Assembly: GCA_964528315.1 (NCBI GenBank)
Contig: CAZGRO010000039.1
Span: 1-12,745, forward strand
Origin: JALHTG01 sp964528315
GTDB taxonomy: Archaea; Thermoproteota; Bathyarchaeia; 40CM-2-53-6; JALHTG01
Direction: 5' to 3'
DNA length: 12,745 bases
A model generated the notes under the pieces. It saw only the letters and a program-made list of their open reading frames with translations, had not been told where the DNA came from and did no database searches. Shown one piece after another: positions 6,895 through 12,745 of this stretch. A program made the translations under genes and the position numbers. Positions within the stretch are counted from its first letter, which is position 1. Each line of letters begins with the position of its first letter.

Positions 6895-6952
6895 AGCCGA
6901 TGATCCTCACGGGTCACGGGGGTTCAAATCCCCCTCCCGGCGCCATACTTGC

Positions 6953-6968
6953 GGTTCAAATCCCTCCC
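6953..6968 (+). repeat. Partial copy of the tRNA T-arm and acceptor
   Basis: GGTTCAAATCCCTCCC here repeats the tRNA segment 6921-6938 with two C's missing. It starts 8 bases after the encoded CCA. The rest of a tRNA is absent. It could be an attachment-site scar or a local duplication. Confidence 0.55.
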
Positions 6969-7580
6969 ATTTTCGTTATAGGAATGTGATGTATCGATGA
7001 GTCAATTTGACAACGGGTTGTTTGCGGAATATGCGGCAGAGTTTCCGGTACAAGGGGGCACTCTGGAAGAAGAAGGGTTAGCGTGGCCGCGCGTCGCCCT
7101 GAAACTCTTTTGCCCTTGTTTCCATGTATTCAGTGACTCTCTTTTCGCTGTATTTCTCCTCTTCTTGCTGCTTGCTTAAGTACCTGTTCACGACCTCAAG
7201 AAGCCTATCCATGTTCACTGGTTTCATCAGGTAGCCGTCCGCACCTCTGTTTACGACATCAATAGCCCTGAGCTACTGCGTTGCCGGAACAAAGCATTAG
7301 GATCGCATACTCTCCTTGTAAAGCGTGAGCGCGCGCCGAAGAAGCGACGAAGCGTGCTCTTCTGCCGAATGGCCAACATTGCCTGCGGAGCCGGAGCTTC
7401 GGCGTTCAAATTCCCACGGGTCCACCCCGAAAATGCGGCCAGATACGGGTTCGCAACTCAAACTTGCCGAGCCATATGGTTCTGAATTTCGCAAGCGGCT
7501 TCCAGCACCGATATTGTGGTGAGTCCCGGTGGCCGCGTCCAATCTCGCGCTGGTTTGCTCGCATAGTCTTGTTCGATACG
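6969..7580. other. Non-coding stretch around the receiver remnant
   Basis: Besides the remnant at 7078-7318, no intact gene is supported. Frames at 6997-7179 (plus) and at 7297-7542 and 7325-7522 (opposite strands) are shadows or chance, with no ribosome-binding site or family likeness. Confidence 0.5.
7078..7318 (-). pseudogene. Remnant of a response-regulator receiver domain, frameshifted
   Basis: On the minus strand the final part of a receiver (REC) domain can be read. One register (7318-7268) gives QGEYAILMLCSGNAVAQ, the strand that ends in the conserved Ser/Thr plus following loop. A single extra base at 7267 then shifts to a second register (7266-7078) reading AIDVVNRGADGYLMKPVN, with the conserved Lys-Pro, followed by a helix and a charged tail ending at a TAA stop (7078-7080). 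The phospho-accepting Asp and the first two thirds of the domain are missing, and sequence upstream (7320-7540) does not resemble a REC domain. So this is a decayed gene, about 75 codons left of at least 120. The original output domain cannot be told. Confidence 0.75.
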
Positions 7581-7607
7581 CTTTTATGTTACATGTCGTA
7601 AGACATG
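7581..7607 (+). promoter_or_regulatory. Second vapBC promoter with operator palindrome
   Basis: A TATA-like CTTTTATGTT (7581-7590) lies about 25 bases before ATG 7612, which fits a leaderless message. CATGTC (7592-7597) and GACATG (7602-7607) are an exact inverted repeat with spacer GTAA, placed between TATA box and start. A further half-site, GACAT, occurs at 7614-7618. Ribbon-helix-helix antitoxins typically bind such short palindromes, so autorepression by the VapB below is likely (inference). Confidence 0.6.
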
Positions 7608-7611
7608 CTGT

Positions 7612-7833
7612 ATGACATCCACTATCACCGTCCGATTATCTGAGAAAGAGAGGCGTGAACTACAGAAACGTGGAAAAATCTCCGAGGTAGTCAGAGAAGC
7701 CCTTCGTATGTACTTGAGGACCAGAGATTCTAGGCGAGTACTTACCCGTTTGAAGGAACTTCAAAGGAACACATCGTTACAAACCACGATTCAGAACGAT
7801 CTGAGGCTTATACAGGCAGACCGCGAACGATGA
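7612..7833 (+). CDS. vapB: VapB-type antitoxin, ribbon-helix-helix
   Basis: A 73-residue protein from ATG 7612. Residues 3-9 (STITVRL) form the DNA-contacting strand, and residues 10-40 (SEKERRELQKRGKISEVVRE) two helices of a ribbon-helix-helix (CopG/Arc-like) fold. The rest is a charged helix with many Arg and Gln that would bind the toxin. It belongs to a different fold class from the first VapB in this window (4519). Its stop overlaps the downstream vapC start by 4 bases. It probably neutralises that PIN protein and represses the promoter at 7581-7607. Start choice is firm: the family strand begins directly at this ATG and the TATA spacing fits. Confidence 0.88.
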   Translation: MTSTITVRLSEKERRELQKRGKISEVVREALRMYLRTRDSRRVLTRLKELQRNTSLQTTIQNDLRLIQADRER

Positions 7834-8279
7834 TAGTGGCTGATAGCAGCTACATCGTCGAAGGCATCCTAAGGGATGCAAGCCTATTCGAGAATGAAGT
7901 GATTATCGCACCTGACCTGGCACTATACGAGATCATAAACACACTTTGGAAACATCAGGTTCTGATAAGGGACTTGGAAAACTCGTCCGCTCACATCAAG
8001 CTTCTCTTGGAATTGGTCTCAACCAAGACCATCCAGTTAGTGAGACCGGACGAGAAACTGATTAACGACACATACAGGCTTTCGGTCAAACGCAAGGCAC
8101 CTGTCTACGATACAGTCTTCGTCGCACTGGCTCTGCAGTTGGGCTTAGGATTGAAATCTTTCGACGAAAGACAGGTTGACATGCTATTGGAAGAAGAAAA
8201 GAGCGGAAAACTCGGACCACCGAACCGATACTCTACAGAGCCCCGTACCAGTGAAGACTTCCGAAACAAGACTAGTTAG
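7830..8279 (+). CDS. vapC: VapC toxin, PIN-domain ribonuclease
   Basis: A 149-residue PIN-domain protein from ATG 7830. The acidic metal ligands are present: D5 in MIVADSSYI, E34 in LALYEIINTLWK, D94 in APVYDTVFVALA and D112 in LKSFDERQ. The 'LALYEIINTLWK' and 'PVYDTVFVALAL' patterns are typical of archaeal VapC. The core ends near residue 120. The last 30 residues (SGKLGPPNRYSTEPRTSEDFRNKTS) are polar, unlike the usual end, and may be read-through into formerly non-coding DNA or a disordered tail. It should act as an endoribonuclease restrained by the VapB encoded just before it. Confidence 0.92.
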   Translation: MIVADSSYIVEGILRDASLFENEVIIAPDLALYEIINTLWKHQVLIRDLENSSAHIKLLLELVSTKTIQLVRPDEKLINDTYRLSVKRKAPVYDTVFVALALQLGLGLKSFDERQVDMLLEEEKSGKLGPPNRYSTEPRTSEDFRNKTS

Positions 8280-8705
8280 ATCGTCACGAGAACACTGGCA
8301 TCAGCAGCCGCACGCGCCGGCACTGGAGAGAAGGTCAGATACCCATACACCGTTTCTGTGGTCGATGTCGCCCCCTTCTGACGATTGCAGCGACTTTGCG
8401 GATGGCAAGTATCATTACGATTAGGGAGGCCTCTCGGGGGCTTTGGAGACAATCAGCCGGTGAACGTGAACTCAACCTGTTTCGCAAGCAGTCTGACAAC
8501 CCTTGGCATCATGATAGGAATCATGGCTCTGGCGTAGTTAGGAATGGCCTTCAGTCACTTTCCGGCACTGAAGAACAGAAACCTCTCTTTCTCGCCGCGT
8601 TAGCGGAATCTATTGTCACGTGCGAAGCCCTACTGCCTAGATCATTTGGAGACGAACGAATCCATTTCTTGAGCATGATTTGAATGATGAATGATTCGTC
8701 CATTC
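8280..8705. other. Stretch without a supported gene
   Basis: Frames such as 8396-8683 (95 codons) have no ribosome-binding site and a composition unlike the neighbouring genes. One broken register (about 8464-8600) reads a hydrophobic run, LTTLGIMIGIMALA, then a stop, then LGMAFSHF, which could be a scrap of a membrane protein. A short direct repeat, GAATGAT twice in tandem (8682-8695), lies before the next promoter. Confidence 0.4.
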
Positions 8706-8757
8706 TCCTTATATCCGGCGTTCAGTGGTCTCGACCTGCTGGTTGGAAGGGAGGTGA
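8706..8757 (+). promoter_or_regulatory. Promoter and strong Shine-Dalgarno of the small membrane protein gene
   Basis: TTATAT (8709-8714) is a TATA-like box; a start about 25 bases later would give a leader of roughly 25 bases. GGAGGTGA (8750-8757) is a near-perfect Shine-Dalgarno, 4 bases before ATG 8762. It is the strongest in the window. Confidence 0.65.
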
Positions 8758-8761
8758 GTGA

Positions 8762-8926
8762 ATGGTAGCTGCAAGGATGCCAACCACAGGGGGCGGATCA
8801 CCAGTATTGAGCTTGATCATGGCAGTGGGAGGACTGCTTGTGATGGTCGCGTCCTTCTACCTCATAATCAAAATCGCCGGACTGGTGGACGCACTAGGTG
8901 AGAAAATCAAGGAAATGAAACTCTAG
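8762..8926 (+). CDS. Small single-helix membrane protein (54 residues)
   Basis: The product begins MVAARMPTTGGGSPVLS and has one transmembrane helix at about residues 16-41 (LSLIMAVGGLLVMVASFYLI, continuing IKIAGL). It ends in a short amphipathic charged tail (GEKIKEMKL). It has no signal-peptide cleavage site, so the helix is probably a membrane anchor. The gene has its own TATA box, a near-perfect ribosome-binding site and a T-run after it, all of which argue strongly for a real, well-expressed gene despite its size. The family is not known to me. The next gene, an M20 peptidase, lies 243 bases further on and is probably transcribed separately. Confidence 0.75.
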   Translation: MVAARMPTTGGGSPVLSLIMAVGGLLVMVASFYLIIKIAGLVDALGEKIKEMKL

Positions 8927-8939
8927 ACGTGTACCTCCC

Positions 8940-8945
8940 TTTTTT
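8940..8945 (+). terminator. T-run terminator after the small membrane protein gene
   Basis: Six consecutive T's begin 14 bases after the stop codon. Oligo-T runs without a hairpin are the usual archaeal transcription terminators. Confidence 0.5.
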
Positions 8946-9169
8946 CTGTTATATCCTGCCAATGCACATCCTGAAACGGAGAAGACACATTAGGGCGGCA
9001 ACTCCACAGGAAGCAGTCGTGCAGTGCATCGTGCGCGTACCAAGCTCGAGAAAGTGAAGCTATCGCAGTTCTCTCATCTGTTCTTGCGTTGGCTGCGCTT
9101 GAACGTACAACACAACGGAAATATGGGCATCTGTGCCTAGCCATGGCTCAGTGAAGCGAGTGAAACAGG
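8946..9169. other. Spacer upstream of the peptidase
   Basis: No supported gene. Short frames on both strands overlap without ribosome-binding sites. A helical-looking scrap (RESEAIAVLSSVLALAALER, 9050-9109 approximately) has no start of its own. Confidence 0.4.
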
Positions 9170-10621
9170 ATGTCGCCTGCGTATCGAGAGCAATCGAAGC
9201 TAGAGAGTGAAAAGGAGGATGTTGGGCTGCGGGCTGTTCTGCAGCATGTTGACGGGAATCAGAAGGCTCACTTGGAAGAGCTTATTGAGTTGCTGCGGAT
9301 TCCAAGCATCGGAGCTCAACCACAACACAACGCCGATACGAAAGCCGCCGCGGACTGGCTTTCAAACAACATGCGCACAGCTGGGCTGGAGAATATTCGC
9401 ATTATTCCTACCGCAGGCCATCCAGTGGTCTACGGAGATTGGCTTCACGCCAACCCGCCAGCTCCAACAGTCCTCATCTACGGCCACTACGATGTTCAGC
9501 CACCTGAGCCTCTCGAGCTCTGGGAGACTCCCCCCTTTGAACCGAGAATCCGAGAAGGCTACGTATATGCGCGTGGCTCCTCGGATGACAAGGGCCAGCT
9601 CCACATCCACATAAAGGTGGCTGAAGCCTACCTGAAAAGCACTGGTGGTTTGCCTCTCAACGTGAAATTCATCCTTGAGGGTGAAGAGGAAAGTGGAAGC
9701 ATCAATCTGAACGCAGTGATACGAGAAAACAAGAAGCTGTTGGCAGCGGACATTGTCCTTATCTCCGACACCTCAATCCCAAGCCCAGAGCAGCCGGCGA
9801 TCGTCTATGGATTGCGCGGCATATGCTCAGTCCTAATGGATGTTAAAGGGCCCGCGCGAGACCTTCATTCAGGTAGCTACGGTGGCGGAATCGACAATCC
9901 CCTGAACGCGCTCTGCCACATCATCGCGAAGCTGAAAGACGAGGACGGCCACATACTCATACCGAGCTTCTACGACAAGGTACGACCATTGAGCAGCGAA
10001 GAGCGGGAACTTCTCGCGAAGTCGCCTCTATCTGAGGCCGACTGGCTGAAGGAGACAGGCGCACCCAAGGCATGGGGCGAACCAGAGTACACTCTTGTTG
10101 AACGACTGGGTGCACGTCCCACGCTCGATTTGAATGGGCTTGTCGGTGGGTACACTGGGCCCGGAACCAAAACCGTCCTTCCCTCCACCGTACACGCAAA
10201 GCTCTCCATGCGACTGGTTCCTGACCAAGATCCCAAGGAGATTGGCGAGCTATTCCGCAAATACATCGCCACCATTACCCCTCCAAGCATCAAGGTCAAC
10301 CTCGCAATCCGCGAGGGCGCTCCAGCCAGCATCGTCGACTACACCATTCCACCAGTGAAGGCCGCCGCGGCCGCCTACACCAAGGTCTTCGGCAGGAAGC
10401 CGGTCTATACCCGGGAAGGAGGCTCCATCCCCATTGTAAACCAGTTCAGAAGCCAGCTCGGTCTAGAGACAATCCTCATGGGGTTTGGACTTCCAAGCGA
10501 CCGCGCCCACTCCCCCAATGAACGATTCTACCTACAAAACTACTGCCGGGGCATCAAGACAAGCATCTATTTCCTTTCGAAATACGCTGAGCTCGCAGGC
10601 CAAGGAACCTCATCAAGCTGA
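9170..10621 (+). CDS. M20-family metallopeptidase (dipeptidase / ArgE-DapE type)
   Basis: A complete 483-residue cytosolic enzyme. The co-catalytic two-metal site is intact: H106 and D108 in YGHYDVQPP, bridging D139 in RGSSDDKGQ, E173 (general base) and E174 in EGEEESGS, D200 in ISDTS, and H447 in AHSPNE. H233 in DLHSGSYGG opens the inserted dimerisation domain (about 225-385). The closest known forms are the carnosinase / DUG1-like non-specific dipeptidases of the M20 family, which hydrolyse dipeptides or N-acyl amino acids with two Zn2+ or Mn2+ ions. The substrate cannot be fixed here. There is no signal peptide, so it probably completes intracellular peptide breakdown. ATG 9170 is used because the family's 'LIELLRIPSIGAQP' start lies at residues 38-51; only weak promoter signals precede it. 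It stands alone and converges with the operon to its right. Confidence 0.95.
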   Translation: MSPAYREQSKLESEKEDVGLRAVLQHVDGNQKAHLEELIELLRIPSIGAQPQHNADTKAAADWLSNNMRTAGLENIRIIPTAGHPVVYGDWLHANPPAPTVLIYGHYDVQPPEPLELWETPPFEPRIREGYVYARGSSDDKGQLHIHIKVAEAYLKSTGGLPLNVKFILEGEEESGSINLNAVIRENKKLLAADIVLISDTSIPSPEQPAIVYGLRGICSVLMDVKGPARDLHSGSYGGGIDNPLNALCHIIAKLKDEDGHILIPSFYDKVRPLSSEERELLAKSPLSEADWLKETGAPKAWGEPEYTLVERLGARPTLDLNGLVGGYTGPGTKTVLPSTVHAKLSMRLVPDQDPKEIGELFRKYIATITPPSIKVNLAIREGAPASIVDYTIPPVKAAAAAYTKVFGRKPVYTREGGSIPIVNQFRSQLGLETILMGFGLPSDRAHSPNERFYLQNYCRGIKTSIYFLSKYAELAGQGTSSS

Positions 10622-10689
10622 ATCGTCCCGTAGCCGACAATCTCCTGGGCCATCGCCGATGATCGGGTGCTTTTCTTCAAAAACTAGGA

Positions 10690-10738
10690 GGATGTACATC
10701 CACTTGTACGCACACGTGCACGACACTCCGTGTACAAG
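10690..10738. terminator. Palindrome cluster between convergent genes
   Basis: GGATGTACATCC (10690-10701) is a perfect 12-bp palindrome. CTTGTAC (10703-10709) and GTACAAG (10732-10738) form a further inverted repeat around a 22-base loop. The cluster sits between the ends of the peptidase gene and the minus-strand operon, so a bidirectional terminator is a natural guess. There is no clear T-run. Confidence 0.4.
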
Positions 10739-10795
10739 CCCGTTTCGACGATGGCAATGGATGAAGCGATGGTGATACTGCCACGCACTTGGTGC

Positions 10796-11305
10796 TCAGT
10801 TCAGAAGCTTCTCTAACACATAATTCAGATTTGCTTCATAGCTTTCGTCGCGGCCAACATACTCGACTTGTTTCGCTCTCTTCTCAATCTGACTCTTTCC
10901 GAGCTTGAATTTCCTGATGGCAGCCTCGATATCTTGTTTGTCACGTGTATCCAATCGTCCGATCTTTGTCACGACTATGTCCACGGGGCTCAACGCCTTA
11001 AGATGAATGTGTTTCATTCTCTCGATCGAGATGCTCCTCTTTAGGTAGTCATTCGGAAGAATCTGACTGAAAACCATGCCGTCTTTCCAGTAATCTATGT
11101 TGAAACCGTGGGGAATCCTTCCGAGCGTTTCCTTGAAGACAGTATAGTCATTGCTAGGGATTGTGAAATCCAAGTCTATCGTGGATGTCTTGACGTCAAG
11201 CAAGGTAAGAGCTGTTCCGCCGACTGCGACTAGAGTGATCGATGCTTCAAGTGCCTTATCGATTTCAAGCAGAAAATCGAGTAGTGCGCTCTTGTCTAAT
11301 GGCAT
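10796..11305 (-). CDS. DUF6036-like nucleotidyltransferase (probable toxin-like partner)
   Basis: A 169-residue protein from ATG 11305. It has the nucleotidyltransferase start VAVGGTALTLLDVK (G29-G30), then S-T42-I-D44-L-D46-F, the two catalytic aspartates, and later 'LSPVDIVVTKIGRLDTRDKQDI', typical of DUF6036 and AbiEii-related proteins ('dlv.tKl.R...kD..Di'). A charged helical tail follows. The start lies 41 bases inside the upstream winged-helix gene, so translation is coupled. In known AbiE and related systems a nucleotidyltransferase of this kind is the toxin or effector and a winged-helix protein is the antitoxin; here that is inference. The exact substrate, nucleotide or tRNA end, cannot be told. 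Confidence 0.82.
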   Translation of the reverse strand: MPLDKSALLDFLLEIDKALEASITLVAVGGTALTLLDVKTSTIDLDFTIPSNDYTVFKETLGRIPHGFNIDYWKDGMVFSQILPNDYLKRSISIERMKHIHLKALSPVDIVVTKIGRLDTRDKQDIEAAIRKFKLGKSQIEKRAKQVEYVGRDESYEANLNYVLEKLLN

Positions 11306-12362
11306 TGTGTGACCTCATGTTTTGTGCGACGGACTCTTCGTCAGCTTTGGTTGTTTTCGTCATCTGTTCCTCCAAAATACTTATAGCAAATGCGGTCGTC
11401 TCTTCAGGTCTCGTCTTATCCATGGCCTTTAGCGGTCCTAGCAGTCTGCTTGACTGCCCGTGTTTTTGAGACAGGAAAGTAAGGAGGCCATAGTTGACTT
11501 TGTTCTTGGACAGAATTTCCGGTATTGCGTTAATGCGTCTTGCGTCTCCTTTCATCAGGAGTGCGATGATGATGTACTCTATGCAGATCTTCTCTCTCTC
11601 AGTTATCTCCGGTCCAAGCTCCCTGTAGCCAAATCTATTGAGATTGAAGATCAGGTCTTCCTCAGCTATCTTCGCTGGATTTGTCTCCATGTTTCGAAGC
11701 CTGATCTTGTATCCTCTGGAGAAGGCGGCGGCGATCTCACCCCAGAAGGCCTGAGGTGCGTAGAAGGCTATCTTGTTCGACAGCATCTCGTTTAAGGGAT
11801 TGACTTCATCAGACGCCAACATGTGAATGAAGTCTTCAGTGGAAAGCAGGAGTCCGTCTGCCCTGATGTTGAACTTGCTCTGGGAGTCTCTTATCATCTT
11901 GTAAACAGATTTCGATTCATTCCAACGGGCTTCATAGAAGTTACGCATCAGTATCAGAACCTCGGCTATGTTGAGCCGCGCGTTTCTTTCTGGATTGATC
12001 AGTGAGATCGATTCTATCTGGGGATTGTTGTGGGCGTAGGCTTCCATGTTTATTAGAAGTAGTTGAAGAGGCTTCGCCTTATCAAGGAGCTCTCTTTTCT
12101 TCCTCATCTCGATCTCTGATAGGAGATCTAGCAGCGCATAGTTTGCCAGATTGAGGGATGGAACCGATGACCTGCCTGCCTTAGTGATGGTGATGAGCCC
12201 TTGCTTGGAAAGTTCGTTGAGCTTGTTGTATGTTCTGGCATAGTATGCGGTTCCATGGTATTGTCTGATTCTGTATGTCAACTGATGCATAGAGATCATG
12301 TTGCCTAATTCCCTTGAGAGAGTGTCTAGTATTCTGAATGTGGTTTCGTCCACAGCTTTCAC
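11265..12362 (-). CDS. Winged-helix protein, probable AbiEi-like regulator or antitoxin
   Basis: A 365-residue protein from GTG 12362. Residues about 6-70 form a winged helix (TFRILDTLSREL, then HQLTYRIRQYHGTAYYARTY, LNELSKQGLITITKAG). Residues about 95-220 look like a degenerate nucleotidyltransferase-type domain (IESISLINPERNARLNIAE, later DGLLLSTEDFIHMLASDEVN, NEMLSNKIAFYAPQAFWGEI) without the GS...DxD signature. The C-terminal 120 residues are helical. This plan matches archaeal two-gene modules where a winged-helix protein is encoded before a DUF6036-like nucleotidyltransferase, and it overlaps that gene by 41 bases. The start is GTG, three bases from the first operator unit, so the message is probably leaderless and self-repressed. 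The assignment as antitoxin is inference. Confidence 0.8.
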   Translation of the reverse strand: MKAVDETTFRILDTLSRELGNMISMHQLTYRIRQYHGTAYYARTYNKLNELSKQGLITITKAGRSSVPSLNLANYALLDLLSEIEMRKKRELLDKAKPLQLLLINMEAYAHNNPQIESISLINPERNARLNIAEVLILMRNFYEARWNESKSVYKMIRDSQSKFNIRADGLLLSTEDFIHMLASDEVNPLNEMLSNKIAFYAPQAFWGEIAAAFSRGYKIRLRNMETNPAKIAEEDLIFNLNRFGYRELGPEITEREKICIEYIIIALLMKGDARRINAIPEILSKNKVNYGLLTFLSQKHGQSSRLLGPLKAMDKTRPEETTAFAISILEEQMTKTTKADEESVAQNMRSHNAIRQERTTRFSA

Positions 12363-12364
12363 CT

Positions 12365-12408
12365 ATTATACCATTTGATGTATAATATTATACCATTTAG
12401 GGTATAAA
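12365..12408 (-). promoter_or_regulatory. Tandem 22-bp palindromic operators over the winged-helix promoter
   Basis: Two head-to-tail units, 12365-12386 and 12387-12408, agree at 18 of 22 bases. Unit 1 has arms ATTATAC and GTATAAT around CATTTGAT, a perfect 7-bp inverted repeat. Unit 2 has arms ATTATAC and GTATAAA around CATTTAGG. The A/T-rich junction (12381-12392) is about 25 bases upstream of the GTG start, where a TATA box for a leaderless minus-strand message belongs. A TATA-like GGTATAAATAG (12401-12411) in unit 2 might also serve the plus strand. Likely binder: the winged-helix product (inference). Confidence 0.75.
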
Positions 12409-12411
12409 TAG

Positions 12412-12745
12412 CCAACGGGCAATCCATAAGGTGAGGGCGTGAAGCATTTCCTTGGAAAAACCTGTGGGGCTGTTTATACATGCGCATATGCCCTACAAAG
12501 CAACCTGTTTTCTCGGGCTGAGCTTACCCGCCCAAACCGAACTCAGGATGCTGAGTCTGAACCATTTCATGAAGGTTCAGCTGGATCTAGTCGATGGAGG
12601 GCAGGGGGATGTACTGATGCCTGTACTGACATTATGCATAGTCAGGCAGGATTCTTGGAACGGGCTTGGATTGGGCTTTGAACAGCTGATCGTAACCATT
12701 TCTTGTTTTGTCCAGAGGATCTTGCTGGCGGGGATAGGGAGGGAG
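12412..12745. other. Right end, no convincing gene
   Basis: Two plus-strand registers are open together: 12439-12681 (GTG start, 80 codons, after AAGGTGAG at 12428-12435) and about 12452 to the window edge (98 codons, no stop). Neither product resembles a known family, and they overlap almost fully, so at most one can be real. The divergent TATA-like box at 12401-12411 is the only argument for a plus-strand transcript. Confidence 0.4.

Larger units (their letters stand above)
6821..6945 (+). tRNA. trnS: tRNA-Ser(GCU) with two introns
   Basis: All arms of a class II tRNA are present. The acceptor stem is GCCGGGA (6821-6827) with TCCCGGC (6935-6941), then G73 and an encoded CCA (6943-6945). 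The T-arm is GGGGG-TTCAAAT-CCCCC (6918-6934). The variable arm stem is GATCC/GGGTC (6902-6915). The anticodon stem is TCGGC/GCCGA, with loop TTGCTA+A and anticodon GCT at 6878-6880. The long variable arm and G73 agree with serine. Two insertions break the gene: 23 bases in the D-loop (6836-6858, between positions 15 and 16) and 13 bases after position 37 (6882-6894). Removing both gives an 89-base tRNA with D-arm GCCT-AGCCAGGTA-GGGC, a G15-C48 pair and G18G19 in place. Confidence 0.9.

Noticed and set aside
8396..8683. 95-codon plus-strand frame
   Set aside because: No ribosome-binding site, no domain likeness and low-complexity mixed composition; the stretch looks like decayed DNA.
4183..8761. 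CRISPR array or insertion sequence
   Set aside because: No regularly spaced repeats, no transposase or integrase motif and no terminal inverted repeats were seen; the palindromes here are promoter-sized operators.
8923..9144. 73-codon minus-strand frame rich in Cys and Arg
   Set aside because: Cysteines are not in paired metal-binding spacing and no promoter or start signal supports it. It overlaps the T-run terminator.
9970..10332. 120-codon minus-strand frame
   Set aside because: It lies wholly inside the M20 peptidase gene, whose catalytic motifs fix the coding strand.
12439..12681. 80-codon plus-strand frame at the right end
   Set aside because: The product resembles nothing known, a second register is open over the same bases, and the composition is unlike the neighbouring genes. 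A weak ribosome-binding site is not enough.

Overview
The window looks like a piece of a chromosome from a TACK-group archaeon, most likely a Bathyarchaeia- or Nitrososphaeria-like lineage. The evidence is: a serine tRNA whose gene is split by two bulge-helix-bulge type introns; zinc-ribbon and helical proteins resembling the archaeal signalling output domains TackOD1 and NitrOD5; TATA-like boxes about 25-40 bp upstream of leaderless or nearly leaderless genes; GTG and TTG starts; and archaeal VapB, HEPN/MNT and DUF6036-type families. The genus cannot be fixed from the sequence alone.

Layout. 1-1934 (minus) is most of a secreted, membrane-anchored, sequon-rich surface protein that runs off the left edge. 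Divergent from it, 2029-3566 (plus) is a pair of genes: a three-zinc-ribbon protein fused to an Mrr/PD-(D/E)XK-like domain, then a short protein of unknown function. A NitrOD5-like helical protein follows at 3769-4182. From 4478 to 8279 lies a toxin-antitoxin-rich stretch: a VapBC pair, an MNT/HEPN pair, the tRNA-Ser(GCU) gene, a frameshifted remnant of a response-regulator receiver domain, and a second VapBC pair. After a poorly coding stretch come a 54-residue one-helix membrane protein with a strong Shine-Dalgarno sequence (8762) and a complete M20-family metallopeptidase (9170-10621). Convergent with the peptidase, a two-gene minus-strand operon (12362 to 10796) encodes a winged-helix protein and a DUF6036-like nucleotidyltransferase, probably a fourth toxin-antitoxin-like or abortive-infection-like module. 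The right-hand 330 bases hold no convincing gene.

How the parts fit. Each of the four two-gene modules has a TATA-like element overlapped or followed by a palindrome of its own type (TGTTTA/TAAACA; two GAAC-N4-GTTC sites 20 bp apart; CATGTC/GACATG; two tandem 22-bp palindromes). This is the arrangement expected for modules repressed by their own DNA-binding partner, kept distinct so that they do not cross-talk. Within three of the modules the genes overlap by 4 bases, and in the fourth by 41, which points to translational coupling. A tRNA gene with a partial copy of its T-arm just downstream, plus broken genes around it, suggests a locus with a history of insertion and decay, but no integrase or intact mobile element is visible.
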